In this document: positions 27,488-40,652 of the stretch, piece by piece
How positions within the stretch are numbered: position 1 is the stretch's first letter
How the letters are laid out: each line of letters opens with the position of its first letter
NCBI GenBank assembly: GCA_964035795.1
Contig: OZ038320.1
Span: 6,913,164 to 6,977,163, forward strand
Length of the DNA: 64,000 bases
Direction of reading: 5' to 3'
DNA from: Pterobdella sp. o SKG-2022
Lineage: Eukaryota; Annelida; Clitellata; Hirudinida; Piscicolidae
Position numbers and translations under genes: made by a program
Notes under the pieces: generated by a model
The model's database searches: none
What the model was told of the DNA's origin: nothing
Seen by the model: only the letters and a program-made list of their open reading frames with translations

Positions 27488-30400
27488 ATGGTGAAAACAC
27501 TAGCAAATGTATTTTTTCTGGGTAAGTATTATTTGGCACAAAAAACTTTTCATTTGAAAATTTTTTGTACACAACAACACTTCACTCACAACAGCAATAC
27601 TGGTGCACTCAAAAGAATATTGCCAGTTTGAAACGTTTTCTGCGGTGTGCCCAGCTAACACCACGGTTTTCATAACGAAGGGCTTATTTGGTCGCATGGA
27701 GATGCTGACATGCGTGGTAAAAGACTACGGCCACCTCGGGTGTTCATCCAATGTGGCTGGCCATCTGCAACACGTCTGCAGTGAGCAGAAAACCTGTGTG
27801 GTACCCGTTCCTACCTTGAGAAAGCTAGCCCAGCCTTGCCCCAATGATCTCACTGCTTACCTCGACGCTGATTTCGTCTGTACATCCTTTGTCAGTAAGT
27901 GGGCTTTGTTTTTTTGGTGAATGTCATTACGATGGGATTTGAAAGAGTTTATAATATACTTTAAGTGTTTTATGCTAATTAACTTGCATGATTCTTTAGA
28001 AAAATACACAAATTGATTTACTTAGCCATGTTAAATCAGTCGAGACACCAAAAGAATAAAGTTAAATCTAGAAAAACAAAAAAAATGTTTAAAAGAGTTT
28101 TTTTTTCAAATAAAAATAATATGATATTTCAGCAATTAAAAAATATATTATTGGTAAATTAGCCATATGCAGCAAAACAAAAACAATAACACAATAATAA
28201 AAACAAAAATAATAAACAAATACATTCGAGCATCCAGATATTAATAATTCATATATAAAACCTTGAAACCCGCTGATCACCGGCATATGAGGGTATTTTG
28301 TCTGCATTGAAGATGAGTAATTTGTGCAGTGGTTCAGTTATGCAAATGAGAGCATTTTTCAATAATAACTGTGTGATGAAGCTTCGACCACATGCTATTA
28401 ATACTGTTTCCCATTGATGACGACTTTAATAATAGCAATAAGAATAATTTATATGAATACCAACAGTAAAAATGATAATCAAAATAAGAATAATAGAAAA
28501 AATAATAATAAGAGAAAAAAAAAACAAAAAAATTTAATAAAAATCCATAATGAGAATAGTTATTAAATAATCATAAAAATAGAAGATAATGAGTATTCAA
28601 GCACTAATTAATTGAGATTTGATTCGAGCAAATTTGAATCGGATCAATATAGCAACCCGAACATTTCAAATCTTATAGTGCTTTTCCATGAAATAAATTC
28701 AGACCTTTTGTGACTTGGATTTTATCTTAATTTTTGTGCAGGGTATTACTTTTTTTTTTGGTGTGTGAAAGAATCGGCCCCTATAGCTCAATGGTTGAGT
28801 TTTAGACTAATTATCTAAAGTTACCGGGTTCGATCCCGCGTAGGCCGACAAATAGCAACTGTTCCACAGTGTGCTTTCTAGACATTAAATTTGGAGCAAG
28901 CGCTTTGGTCTATTAGGAAAAACGCTTTAAAAATACCGCATTACATTTACTTGGTAAAACTTGAAGTGTGCTTTTTTAAGGAATTAAGATACTTCTGGTT
29001 TAGCTTCATTTTTAATTTAAACAATTTTAATTTCAACTATTTAAAAATCTCTTAAAACATACTTACATTTTCTGACCCCCTTCCATTCTCTTATGACAAA
29101 TTTTTATATTATACAGATTTTTTGATTTGATTGCTACAATATTTCGACGACACATATTCCATCAAATGGCCAATCAACAGGCTCATTTTAAAAAGCGCAG
29201 GCTTATATATTAATATTTATATTAATGCTTTCATAATCGTAATTTATTGCTAGCATTTAAGCAAAGCACTTGCTACCATCAGTCAAATCTCCCATTGTCA
29301 GCAGCAAAAAAAGTGTAAAAAATATGAAAACTATTTCTGCATCAAAAAGGCTAGTTCCGTTAGGAAATTTCACACGAAAATTCCGTCAAGAATAGCTGTG
29401 CAAAACAGCTCTCAAAATAACTTGAGACTCAAAAACAAAGTTCTAAATATTTTTATATGCATTATATATACTATCTTTTTCCTTAAATATAAATTTTTGA
29501 ATAAATTTCAAATAAAATTATCTTTTTTCTATCAACATTTGAAGTAGCATACTTCCATTAAACTCAAAATCGACTGAAATATACAAGATAATGTGGTTTT
29601 GAACTTAAATATACTAAAATAAAATCAAGATTTGAGAATTTCAGCATGATGAATTCATTTTTCTCATTATATTTAGTCATATGCATCATTTGTTGAGATA
29701 AAAAGGTTTGATGACTGTTACTGATAATATAAGTTACAAAAGCTTTATAGTCTGCTCTATAAAGCATTGGCTGGTTTTTAATACGAGTGTTTTATAAGTT
29801 CCTTCAAACATGTTCTTTCAATAAGAAAAACTGAAACAGTGTGGAACTGAATTAAATTTAAGATGATAACAAAGTTACAAATCGCATTATGTCAGTTTGT
29901 GAAACAACTTTTATAGCTTAAAACTGTCACATTTATAACTAAAGAAACAATATTACATATTTTTATTCACAATCCACGAAGTTTTTGTAAGGCGAACTTA
30001 CATGATTAATTACTTGAAATTTGAGGTAGTGAGTCTGCTACGTAAATATAGTATAGATTGGTGAATTCTATTAGTAAGTAGATACAATTAGTGATAGGTT
30101 GAAAAAACTTTCAAATAAGATTCACGATGATTATAGTGTCGAGTAAGTCTTCAAAATGCTTTAAATAAATAAATGAAATAGTGAATATATGGGCGAATTT
30201 TTATTTTCTATATAATACCATTACAGAATAAGACGAGTGTTTTTGTGTGGTATTATTAGGCATCAGAAACTAATTCTAAACCCAACCCTATTATATTACC
30301 TACAACATTATTTTAATGAAAATTAATAATTCTAAGCAAAATTTTCGCAATGTTAAATAAAAAACAATTTTTTTCGACAAGTATCAGAGCTATAAAATGT

Positions 30401-33400
30401 CTAGCGCAAATCCTAGAGTAATACCCCGAAACAAAATAAGTGTGAAAATTAATAATGTCAATTTTTATAATATTCTTTATGGCGTTTTTCTATAAAAGCT
30501 TTGTAAATGTTTCAGCTCTTGTAACAATAATAACAACAAAAACAACAGAATTAGTAAAAAAAATAGTATTATATAATAATCATATGAAAAAAAAAGACCT
30601 TAATAATATTTGTTTATTTATGACTGCAATTATAAGATAGCATGGGCAGTTACACATTGAAACTTGTGTTGAACCTACTTTTCAACCAGCACGTATCAAT
30701 TGTTGCGAAGCACAGAGTTTTTGTGTGGAGTCAGTGCTTTTGAGACAGTTCAATGGTTTGAACATTATTTTTTTATAGGATCTGTTCAGTGAAATGGAAT
30801 TTTTGATGAAATTAATATAATTTTTTATAAGTTTTGTTCTCAAAAGAGTTTGGTGAAATTACAATTTTTGTATGAAAAAAGTGTAATAGCATAATGTTTT
30901 TTGTCAAAAATTTTTTTATAATTTGAAAAACAATTGTATTTACATACATTCAAAAGAAATCCATAAGTTCAGGTTTGTTCAAACTTATCGTGGAACAAAG
31001 AAATATTTACAGGTTTAAAAATAATTAAAACAATACCGATTATAAAAGTGCTAGTACCAAAACCACTAGTTCTGAAACAGCTATTTCCAAGTTGATCAAA
31101 AAATCCTAGATTATTAAAGTTTATATTTAATTTTGTGGTAATCACTTTTTTGAAAAGCTTATACAAAGACTAGTTATTTTGTGTAACTAGTCGTTTCAAT
31201 ATTATTTGATAAAAGTCTTGATTGCGTTTCCTTTTATTTTTTTAAATCTGAAATCTTCAGAAGTTTGAAAAAAACAGATGAAAAATTCCAATTAAAAGGT
31301 AGAAGTCATTTGTGGCTCTGATTAAAATGTTAAGCATAATGTGGATACCTTTCCTTCCAATTACTCTACCTAAAAAAGGCTAATTACAGTTATTTTTGAC
31401 GCTTTGATATTTTCAAAGATATTAATAAAAAATTTAAGCTATATATAACTCATATTGAATTTCTGAAAACTTTGAAATCCTAAAAAAAACTCATATAAAA
31501 TGATGAGAAAACTGTTGAAATGGAAATAAAAACTAATAATATTCAAAGAAAAACATTTATATAAATATAAAAACCTCACTTTGCTCAAACTTAACATAAG
31601 ATTATTTGCCTAGAATTTTTTTTAGTTAACTCTATCTAAAATTCACCATTAAACATAATGGTATTAATAATTAAGTGATACATCTTCGTTTAAAAATATC
31701 TCAGCGATTTGTTTTGGGAGTATTTAAATCTTCAAAACTCAGTGGGATTATCTAATGAGTTGAAATAGATGGAACGGTTGGAAAAAAGTCTACAAGAAGA
31801 TATATAATTTGCAAAAGAAACAATCAAAAAAAGAGACAAGAAGCGGAGAAAAGATGATGACTAGGGATTTAATGTTTTGGATCTTAAAAGAGCTTGATGC
31901 ATAAGACTCATGTAAGATTAAACATAAAAATTCAAAACTTTGAAATTCTTCTTTAAAAAGTGCTTCAAACGCAATAGTATCAACGGTTTTTAAAGTTTGA
32001 TAATTCAAGATAAACTAATTATATGATATAGAACAATAATTTGCTATATTATCCAACTCAGACTAATTCAAACACGGATCCATTTCAAGCTAAAAATAAC
32101 TAAAAAAAATAGAACACCCACATTAAAAAAATCTTATATAAAAATTGAGTGCTAAACATGAGAGAATTTGAAGAAGATAAAGTTTAAAAGAGAATACTTG
32201 AAAGCAGACTGAAGTGTGAATGGCTACAGAGTGAGTGATTACTAGTCCTTCTCATTAGAGAGTTGATTTATTAGCTGAAAAGTACTTGCATTAACTTCAA
32301 CAACTGTCTCTTACCATTGCTTTGCTTATTTTACACTTTTTTGATTATTTTCTAGGTTAAATTTTAATCAAAGTATGTTTTTCAATTATTTATATTATTT
32401 TGAATCTTCTGTACTAGGAATAACAATTTAAAATATTGATACTTGTGCTTTTCTTTAATTGGTACTTAAAGTTTAAACTAACTTTCAAAGATTTTGATTG
32501 TTCCAATTTCTACATTTTTATTCGTTCAAAATTGTTTTTTCCAAGTTTTTTCGTGCTATAATGGCCATGGTTTTGATGTTTTTCAAGGATTCTTTTGTAA
32601 CTTCAATGTCATTTTTTAATATTTGGGGATTCTCGAGATGTAACAAGCTTCTAAAAGCCTTGTAAAGTTCATGAGTGTTTATGGTTTTAACCATATAAAT
32701 AAAATAATTTTACCCTATAAATATTACACAAAGACAATCATTGCGTCTGTCAAAAAAATTGAATTTAAGTAATAGATAAATAATATTTTACAATTATTAA
32801 CTGAACTCCAAATAAACATTTTGTTTAAGCTTTTTAGTTCTTTATTGACAATTTCCACCCAGTATCGTGCTTAATGCGTTTTACTTCAACTATCATCAGC
32901 ATTCATCCATATAAAAACAAAAGATTTTAAAATACAAGAACTTAATGAAACTTTATTTCAGTTTGAAAAAAAAATATAACTTTAATTATGAAAAATTTTA
33001 TTCAAAATTTTTAATTCTCACAATATAACTTTTATTACATAGTTTGAATAATAGAGATCACTGTACGTATCTTGGTTATAGCATTCGAAAAAATGATTTA
33101 AATTTTGATCTCTATACAGACTAAATGTTAAACGCAGAATATTCTTTCCACAGAGATGCGGGCTAGCGACTGCAATGTAGTTTTGAGTCTGCGGCAAATA
33201 ACATCTTTTTTATCCTACCTCCCAGACCATTCAGCAGATTACCACTGCACTATCTTAGTCGTTGCACTGACAGGCCAACAAATACAAATCAATTACTTCA
33301 ATTCATACTTCAAGTCTTTATATTCATCAAACTCGTTGCATTCTGCAAACAAAACTCAGTGTTTTTACGATGTACATATATTCGAAGCTAACCAGCTACA

Positions 33401-36400
33401 CAAAGTTAAAATCTGTAATAACATCACAGACAACTCTCATTTCTACACAACTAACCACTCTTCGGTACAACTCTCCATCCCGCCAAACAACTTCGACTCG
33501 AAATCCTACTTGTCGCATCATATGCATAACCATTCAGGAAACACTGTGGAAGCAAGTTTTCGGCAAGCTTTTTTCTTCAAAGGTTTGTCTGTTTTATTGT
33601 TTCTATATAGGCGTATTAGATGACATTATTTCGTCGTTATAATAACTATTCTTCGTAATTATCTCTTATTCACTCATTTCATTTCAATGATGTTGATACA
33701 TGTTATGCTGTTACATTTATGTTGTTATCACGTAATGCTAATAATTTATGATAACATCGTTAGATACAGATGTTATTATAATGCCTGATTTAATAGTCTT
33801 TTTTAAAAACTATTTCAAACATAACTTTCAAATAATTCAACTCGAAAAAAAATATCATTATGCAACTTTGAAACATAAAATTTTAAGAGAAGATTTCAAG
33901 ATTAAGAAATCTCTCGAATTTTCTGATCAACACGTTAATAAACCACTAAGTAAAAATAACTTCAAACAACATCAACACAAACCCCTACACACTACACTAC
34001 AGTGCTGGGATGCGGTGACATTCAAGATCCCCCCAAAGACAGCACTTTTGTAAGGGAAGGCAATAAGGTTACGTTCAAATGCACATTTTCTTTAGAAACT
34101 TGGCAGTTGATCTGCGAAGAAAACAACTGGAAAGGAGATATGGTGGCTTGCGCTAATGGTAATTTACCGTGTGTTTTATGATGATATTATTGTTATTCTT
34201 TTTATTTTATTATTATTATTGTTGTTGTTATATTATCATAACTGTCTTTTCGTTCATCCAACACGTATAACTTTTGCATTGTAAATTTTCATCCAATCTT
34301 TGAAGTCAAGAAAATTTTTTATAAAACTTCAATAATTTAATGAATACATGAATGATTTGATAAAAATCAGAAAAAATTTTTTTTGAAGCTTATAATAAAT
34401 AAAAAAATTAATCAAAATATCAAAAATGACAAAACCCCAAAACAATTCAAAGAGTAACACTTCACTGTAAAAATAACTCAACAAATATTTAAAGCAACAC
34501 AAACTTCAAACTGAATAATGGAAATAGAGAAATCAGTGAGATTTTAATAGAAAGCTGGGTGCTGTGTGGACGTGATGATGGACGCGTGTCTCAAAGCACA
34601 CCCTTACTAGCTGTTTATTCTAACCTCTTATTGGAGCTATTTTTAACTTTTTAATCGATTAAATCTTCTTTTGCTTGGATTTTTTTTTGATTTATTTGAA
34701 TTTAAACTTGTTTGAATTTGATGTTTTTAAATTTTATGTTATTCTTATTTTTTATTAATTGATCTATTTCTATTTTTATTAATATTCGTATTTATTCGAA
34801 GTTATTTTTAGTTTTCCATTTCAAGCTGGTTTTAGTTTTTACTTAAACTCGCTTATTTTATTTAAATTTTTTTTATTTTATTTTTTTTCTCTCCATCCCC
34901 ATATGAACAAACTTGAAAATGTGTTAAAGTATATTATAAAGCCATTAACTGAAAGTCTCAAAGTTGATACTTCTCAAAAGAAATAAACTAGAAAGTAAAG
35001 AAATATCTTATGAAAATATTAATTTCAAAACTAAACTAATTATCTAGAAATTTTTTGAAATTCTGATATCGTAAAATATGCTCTGAACAAATTTGAATAA
35101 GAATTCTTGAAAGTATGATTGAAATTCATAATATTTTCTATCGTTTGAATGCAAAAAAAAGTGATTCAGCAAAATAAACAATATAAACACATCTGTAAAA
35201 AAGAAGAAAATCAAAATTATAAAGCACTCGTGAGAAAGAAATAAAAGGAGAAATAAAGTTTCGATTAAAAACGAAAATTTTAATTTCAACACTACACACC
35301 TATTTCTTTTGCACCGCGAGAGAATACACTTAAATAAGCCTGTTAGAAAATTACACTAGAAAGATGGCCAAATAAATATTTTAATAAGGCTGATGTCTTA
35401 TGTTGATTGTACCTGTTTTCTGGGTCTGATGGCTATAATGATAATTGAGATCAATAGATGTTAGAAATAATATTTGAAAATAGAAATTAATTAAAATGTA
35501 TATTATAAGACTCAGAATGTACAAGTTTAGCTGGAATATGTTGTATAGGGCTTTAACAACTCTTTCACTTGATCATTTTTTGAATTCAATTTCAAAAGTG
35601 GTCATTCACATTGTACTGAGATTAGTAATAAATATTTAAACAGCTTCTCAAGCCCGATTCAATCAAAATAAATAATAAATCTCCCAGCTTCAAACAGTCT
35701 TGAGAGGAGCAGCAAATACTCCAAGAATAAATTGCTATCATTAGGTATTCGCCCATTGAAATCATTTAAAACCATTTTCAATTTAATTTAAAATTCAATT
35801 TAAAATAATTGAAATTTAGCTTTCAAGGCAAATTTTATTTTTCCAGGATTAATTCTAGCCATCGTCACTGGGTCGGTGATCGGGGTTTTCTTTGGGATTT
35901 TCATCTATCTATGCATTTATTTATCGAAGAAAAGGTTTGCTATTGTTTTCATTAACTAAATTGTTTTTTTTTGTCTATTACTTTGAAATATGAGCTCCTA
36001 CGTCGAAAGTTTTGTACTTTTTGAGATAATATTTTCACCAAAACTTCAAAAATTTTGAAATTTCTTTTTGGTAATTAGAAATAATGAATTAGTAGTTAAC
36101 TCGAGTTTTTCTCCGTCGAATAATTTCCAAAAGACGCCATACGATCTACGTAAGTCAATACGGCAATACAAATGTGATTTAGTGTGAATTTGCTCAAGAA
36201 TTCCAAAATAAACAAAACAGACGCGTTAAGTTTTTCAATGGATTTGCAGAAAATGTCTTTGATTTCACTTCTTTTCCATATAAAAACAATTTTAAATAAA
36301 TTTCACGTGTTTTTAAAGGTTAATAAATAATTCATACTTTCATTAATCATTTTTGTGTTTCACGTCGTTTAAACGTGGTTTTCAAAGACAGTATAAAAAA

Positions 36401-37558
36401 AGAAGAATTTTAATAAATTTATTGATGTCATTGCTATATTAATTTCAGAAATAAATTAAAACAGCCAGAGTAAAACCATTTTTTTTTGTTCATGTCCAGA
36501 GGCTTTACAATGATCCTCAAGCATTTCTCTCAAATACGTCAAACTTTTCCTATCAAAGTGTTTTATAAGCTATGTGTAAAAACCTTCTAATTATTTAGTT
36601 TTTATTTTATTTCTAGTGCTTTTACATACCTTTTGTGCATATATCTAGACTTTTTCCATACACGACTACATCAACTTCATACATGCACAATGTCAAACTT
36701 CCATGTGTGGAGTGCCGTAACAGATCGGTATTCTCTTGCTTTTGTTTCATGGCCGCATTGAACACGTAGTGCAGAAGTTGCAATTTAAAAAATTACTATG
36801 AGGAGTGTGAAGTTTTAGAGAGATTAAGTTAGAAAATGTATTTGTGGCTTGCAAAAAAAACTATTTATTTTTATATTCGAATATCTTCTTCAACCTTGAA
36901 AAAACTTTTCTTTAAAATAACATTCCTAATTAAATTTTTAAGTTTATTATTGCATTAATCTTTTTTTTCTATTTGTTACTCATCACACATTTACAAAATT
37001 CATTAAAGACCAGATAAGAGGAAAGCAAGCAAATTGAGTTTGATGCAAGATAAAGGAGCACAAAAGAACATCAGCGAAGCGGTCTTTGGGGAATACAATT
37101 CAAATTGTAGCAAGGACTTTTGTAAAAACGCCGACAAAATTTATTTTGACGGTTTCAACAAAACTCTTCCTTTTCTAAGTTCTACTTCTTATAAAGATAT
37201 TAAACCTTTATATTCCGATAGGAGTAAAGTACATTCGCTGAATTCTAATGATTCTTTATCTATAAACCAATGTTATAACTTAAATTCTGATTTAAACGAC
37301 TCAAAAACAATCACTACAAAGTCGAGTTTTTCGATAAATGAAGTCAAAAAGGAAGACAAACCAAAACTGAAAAAATCGTCGATAAAAGCATATTTGAAGG
37401 TTTCGTGGTCAAAACAGTTTTATCAAGATCGTAAAAAGTCTACAAAACCATTTCTTTCAACCTCTTTCATCGACTCTTCTGCTGAAACATCATCTATCCC
37501 AAACCTCAACAGACCATGCCCAATTCATTCAAACAAATCAGATTTTTTTAATTTTTGA
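27488..37558 (+). CDS. SUEL-lectin / CUB-like / sushi single-pass membrane receptor
   Basis: Seven exons join in phase: 27488-27521, 27595-27894, 33154-33582, 34003-34158, 35847-35934, 36079-36149, 37014-37558, giving 540 residues. Residues 1-17 (MVKTLANVFFLAILVHS) form a signal peptide split by intron 1. Exon 2 is one SUEL (rhamnose/galactose-binding) lectin domain, with spaced cysteines, KGLFGRMEMLTC and QPCPNDLTAYLDADFVC. Exon 3 (about 112-254) is CUB-like, with four cysteines and the CFYDVHIFEA core. Exon 4 is a sushi/CCP domain with four cysteines. Exon 5 encodes one membrane helix (about 308-332) followed by the stop-transfer SKKR. The rest is a Ser/Lys/Asn-rich cytoplasmic tail of about 200 residues without a known domain. 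Each ectodomain sits on its own exon with phase-1 borders, typical of exon shuffling. A cell-surface carbohydrate-binding role is inferred. Intron 2 (5.3 kb) holds a SINE. Confidence 0.85.
28773..28944 (+). mobile_element. tRNA-Ile-derived SINE, intronic copy
   Basis: The head folds as a tRNA: a TCGGCC/GGCCGA acceptor stem, box A CTATAGCTCAATGG, an anticodon stem TTTAGA/TCTAAA around the 7-base loop CTAATTA (anticodon AAT, isoleucine), and box B GGTTCGATCCC. The tail (GTTCCACAGTGTG ... CGCTTTAAAAATACCGC) matches the copy at 9.4 kb closely. It lies in the second intron of the lectin receptor gene, on the same strand. Confidence 0.87.
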
Positions 37559-37713
37559 AACAATTTTTAAAATTTTTTTTGTGAATATTAAGTTAGATTG
37601 ATTAAAAGTTAAAACAATTTAGTATTAATGTGGCGTTTAGACATACCACGTCCACCTGTATTTGTTGATACTTTAAAATAAATTCTAATAACAATTATCT
37701 ATTGATTTTTACA
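37559..37713 (+). promoter_or_regulatory. 155-base spacer between receptor stop and Neuralized start
   Basis: This spacer must hold the 3' end of the receptor transcript and the 5' end of the Neuralized transcript, unless the two genes share one primary transcript. It is AT-rich, with a TTTAAAATAAATTC word (37672-37685) close to a poly-A signal and TTTAG/GTTTAG sites that could act as splice acceptors. I see no clear TATA box with start site. Confidence 0.35.
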
Positions 37714-40502
37714 ATGGGAAACAATCAAAGCGAAGAATACAATTTTAAAAGTAAGAAAAATGGATTTTTTTGTTTTTTTTATTAAATTATTCTTTTTCAC
37801 TATTATACACCCAAATCCGGGTTTCAGAACATAAAAAGAGTTTGAAATTTTGAATGAATATTAAAAATTTTTCAAATTAATTTTCAATAACCAATTTTAC
37901 TTTCATGAATCTAAAAATGAAATTTTCAATATTAGATCCAACTTAAATTTTTTTATTGTTTACAGTCAGTCCTGAACAACAACAAAGGCCAATAAAATTT
38001 CATTATGATTTTGATGGAGGCATACACATATCACCAAACCAACTTATATTTAGAAAGTTTGATCATGGCAGAACAATGGTAGTCAGTGATAGACGACTAA
38101 TCACAAATGAAATAATTTGTTTGAAAGTGATAATGTTTCACAAAGGCACTTTTAAGTTTGGAACAACAACTGATAACCCAGAGAACACCACATCACTTGA
38201 GTTTGAACGATCGGTATTAGATAGTCAAAAACAATTAATGTTAGCTATGTTACCAAAAAAATGCCTTCAAAAAGATAATCTTCTTTTTTTCCAATATACC
38301 TCTAATAATGAAATCATGTTTGGGTGGTCTAAAAAAGGAAAAATCAAAGAGAAAATGACCCTTCTCACAGGCCTCAGTCCCAATACTCCTTTGTGGGCTG
38401 TTTTCGACATTTTCGGTAAAAACGTCGCATTCAGACTCGAAAGTGAGGATATTTTTATTTTTTCAAAATTAAAAAATTATTTTAATACTAGAATTTCATT
38501 ATTAAGGTTACCACATAAACTTGAAATATAATTTTTTTTTGCATAATGACAATAATATGTGAATAGATTTGACGGTCAAACCTTCATTAAAACATGTATA
38601 TGTATATACACACTTACTTTAAACTGACCCTTGACTCTAAATACAAATTTTTAATTTTAAATTATACATACAACTGAATCACAGATGAACTGATTCCAAT
38701 CCTCGCTTCGCTCCCTTCACAAATGCTGACAGACAAAGAAATCACCTTCAATTCTTCAGAAAATATTATAGAAGAAGTTTTAAACAATAATTATAGCGTA
38801 AGAAAAACTCTAAGTTGTGAAGAACTGAATCGATATGACGATTCTACAAACAACCAACCACATACAGACAAAAATGCAATTCCCGATGACAAGTATTCAA
38901 AGTTTTTCAAGTTACCTATTTCTTCACTTGAGCAATTTCCTTTACCTGGTCACTCCGGCAGTCATTCTCCTACGCACCAGTATCTACCGAGTTGCTCACA
39001 TGTACCAAAAAAAAACGCACATTCTGAATTTAAATTTCATTCTAAAACGGGTAAAAACGTAATGTTATTTTCCAACGGGTACACAGCTATTAGGAAAGGC
39101 AATTCAAATGCATATGTGTTCACTCCAAAACCAATTTTGCCTGATGAAACAGTGACGATAACACTTAATACACTTGATAAAATGCAGAAAAAAGGCTTAA
39201 GCTTCGGCATGACGGTATGTAACCCTGACGACCTGAAAGAATTGCCTGATGACGGTGATGAACTATTAGATAGAGAAGAGTATTGGATATACGTGAGAGA
39301 TGTCGTCAGGAACCCTTTGGAAGATGAAGAAATTAGATTCTCTCTTAGTCGTAGAGGAAGGGTGAGTCTTTCAAGAAATAAAATGATAAATGACCAGAAT
39401 GAAGTTGAAGAAAAAACTTTGGTGCATGTAGACCTTTCTGTCAGTATGTGGATGTTTTTCGAACTCACTGGATGTGTTTTCCAAATCTCTTTTGGTGGTT
39501 AGTGAAATTTTAAAATTTAAAATGTATTTTTAGCGTGTATAAGAATTTTTTTGGTAAAATTTTTACGTCTTCTGTTTAAAATTTCATCTATAATTTTTAT
39601 GAAATATATAATTATGAAAATTAACCAAGTATATATAAATGAAGTATATATGTACTTCAGGAGTATCTAAGAAGCAAGCCATAAAAAGAGAATCAAACGC
39701 AAGGAGCTGTAAAGTCACCATTCCCAACACTCCTAGTGCATTGCCCACATCTTCAAGCATTGACTTCACTGAGCAGCATAATACAAACGAAGATTCAAGA
39801 AGGAAATCAACGAGCAATCTTCGACCATCTCTCCCTCCAAGACCAACCATTCCTCCTAGACCTTCATTCTTATACCAACCAAAACCCACTTCAGCGAAGA
39901 ATAATTTTATAACATCTGATATCCCTGTCTTTCTCGTTGATCCACTTATTCCTCTGCCTTCAAGTAGTTTTCAAAATCCTACATTACCAGCAGAAAATTC
40001 AACGATTTCATATCAGTCCTCGACAAGCCCTCCAATTGATTCGAACACAAAACCAAAGGTTGCTACGCCTACAGAAAAAACGAAAATAATTAAAATACAG
40101 CCTAAAATTTCTTTAAACATGACACATCAGTCTTCAACGTTTGAACCACATTCACAAGCCACGTCTTCTCCAATATCAACGACAAATGAAAATATCAATA
40201 CATCAAGCTTTCCGAATAAAGCATTATCGTCATTAAAACAACAAGAGATCGAAAAGCTTATCAATCAAATTGGCGGACTGAAAAAAGATACAAAAAATAC
40301 AACTAACGATGAAGACCTAACGAACACAAACACGCCCGAGTGTTCTATCTGTTTAGACCTACAGCCTGACTGTGTATTATACACGTGTGGACACATGTGT
40401 TTATGCTTTAAATGTGCCGACGGTCTTGTCAAAAGCCCCAACCCCTTTTGCCCCATATGCAGAAAAGAAATAAAAGACATAGTCAAAATTTACAGATCGT
40501 AG
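37714..40502 (+). CDS. NEURL1: Neuralized-type E3 ubiquitin ligase (NHR-NHR-RING)
   Basis: Four exons join in phase: 37714-37750, 37966-38442, 38685-39497, 39661-40502, giving 722 residues. NHR1 is about residues 18-170 (FHYDFDGGIHISPNQL ... LWAVFDIFGKNVAF). NHR2 is about 285-440 (FKFHSKTGKNVMLFSNG ... FQISFGG). A C3HC4 RING lies near the C-terminus (CSICLDLQPDCVLYTCGHMC, then CPICRKEIKDIVKIYRS at the very end), as in animal Neuralized. The first exon encodes MGNNQS, which fits an N-myristoylation signal (Gly2, Ser6) and resembles the start of vertebrate NEURL1. NHR domains bind substrates and the RING recruits E2; known family members ubiquitinate Notch ligands for endocytosis at the plasma membrane. 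A Pro/Ser/Thr-rich linker of about 200 residues separates NHR2 and RING. The gene symbol is by family; orthology to NEURL1 versus other paralogues was not tested. Confidence 0.92.
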
Positions 40503-40652
40503 TTTATTTGATAGTTTTTCTTTATTTGAAACTTTTTGTTTGATATTTAAAATGATTTTACTTTACATCAATACCTTAATGTTTATAATATTTTCAACTG
40601 TTAAAACAGATTTTATACAGAAAAGTTTTAGTAATAAACATTTTAGACGATT

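Noticed and set aside
36079..37558. A Neuralized-binding N-x-x-N motif in the receptor tail
   Set aside because: I looked for it because of the adjacent gene; no clear N-x-x-N site was found, so a direct link is unsupported.
39037..39468. Minus-strand 143-codon open frame opposite Neuralized
   Set aside because: It is antisense to NHR2 of a clear coding exon and has no independent support.
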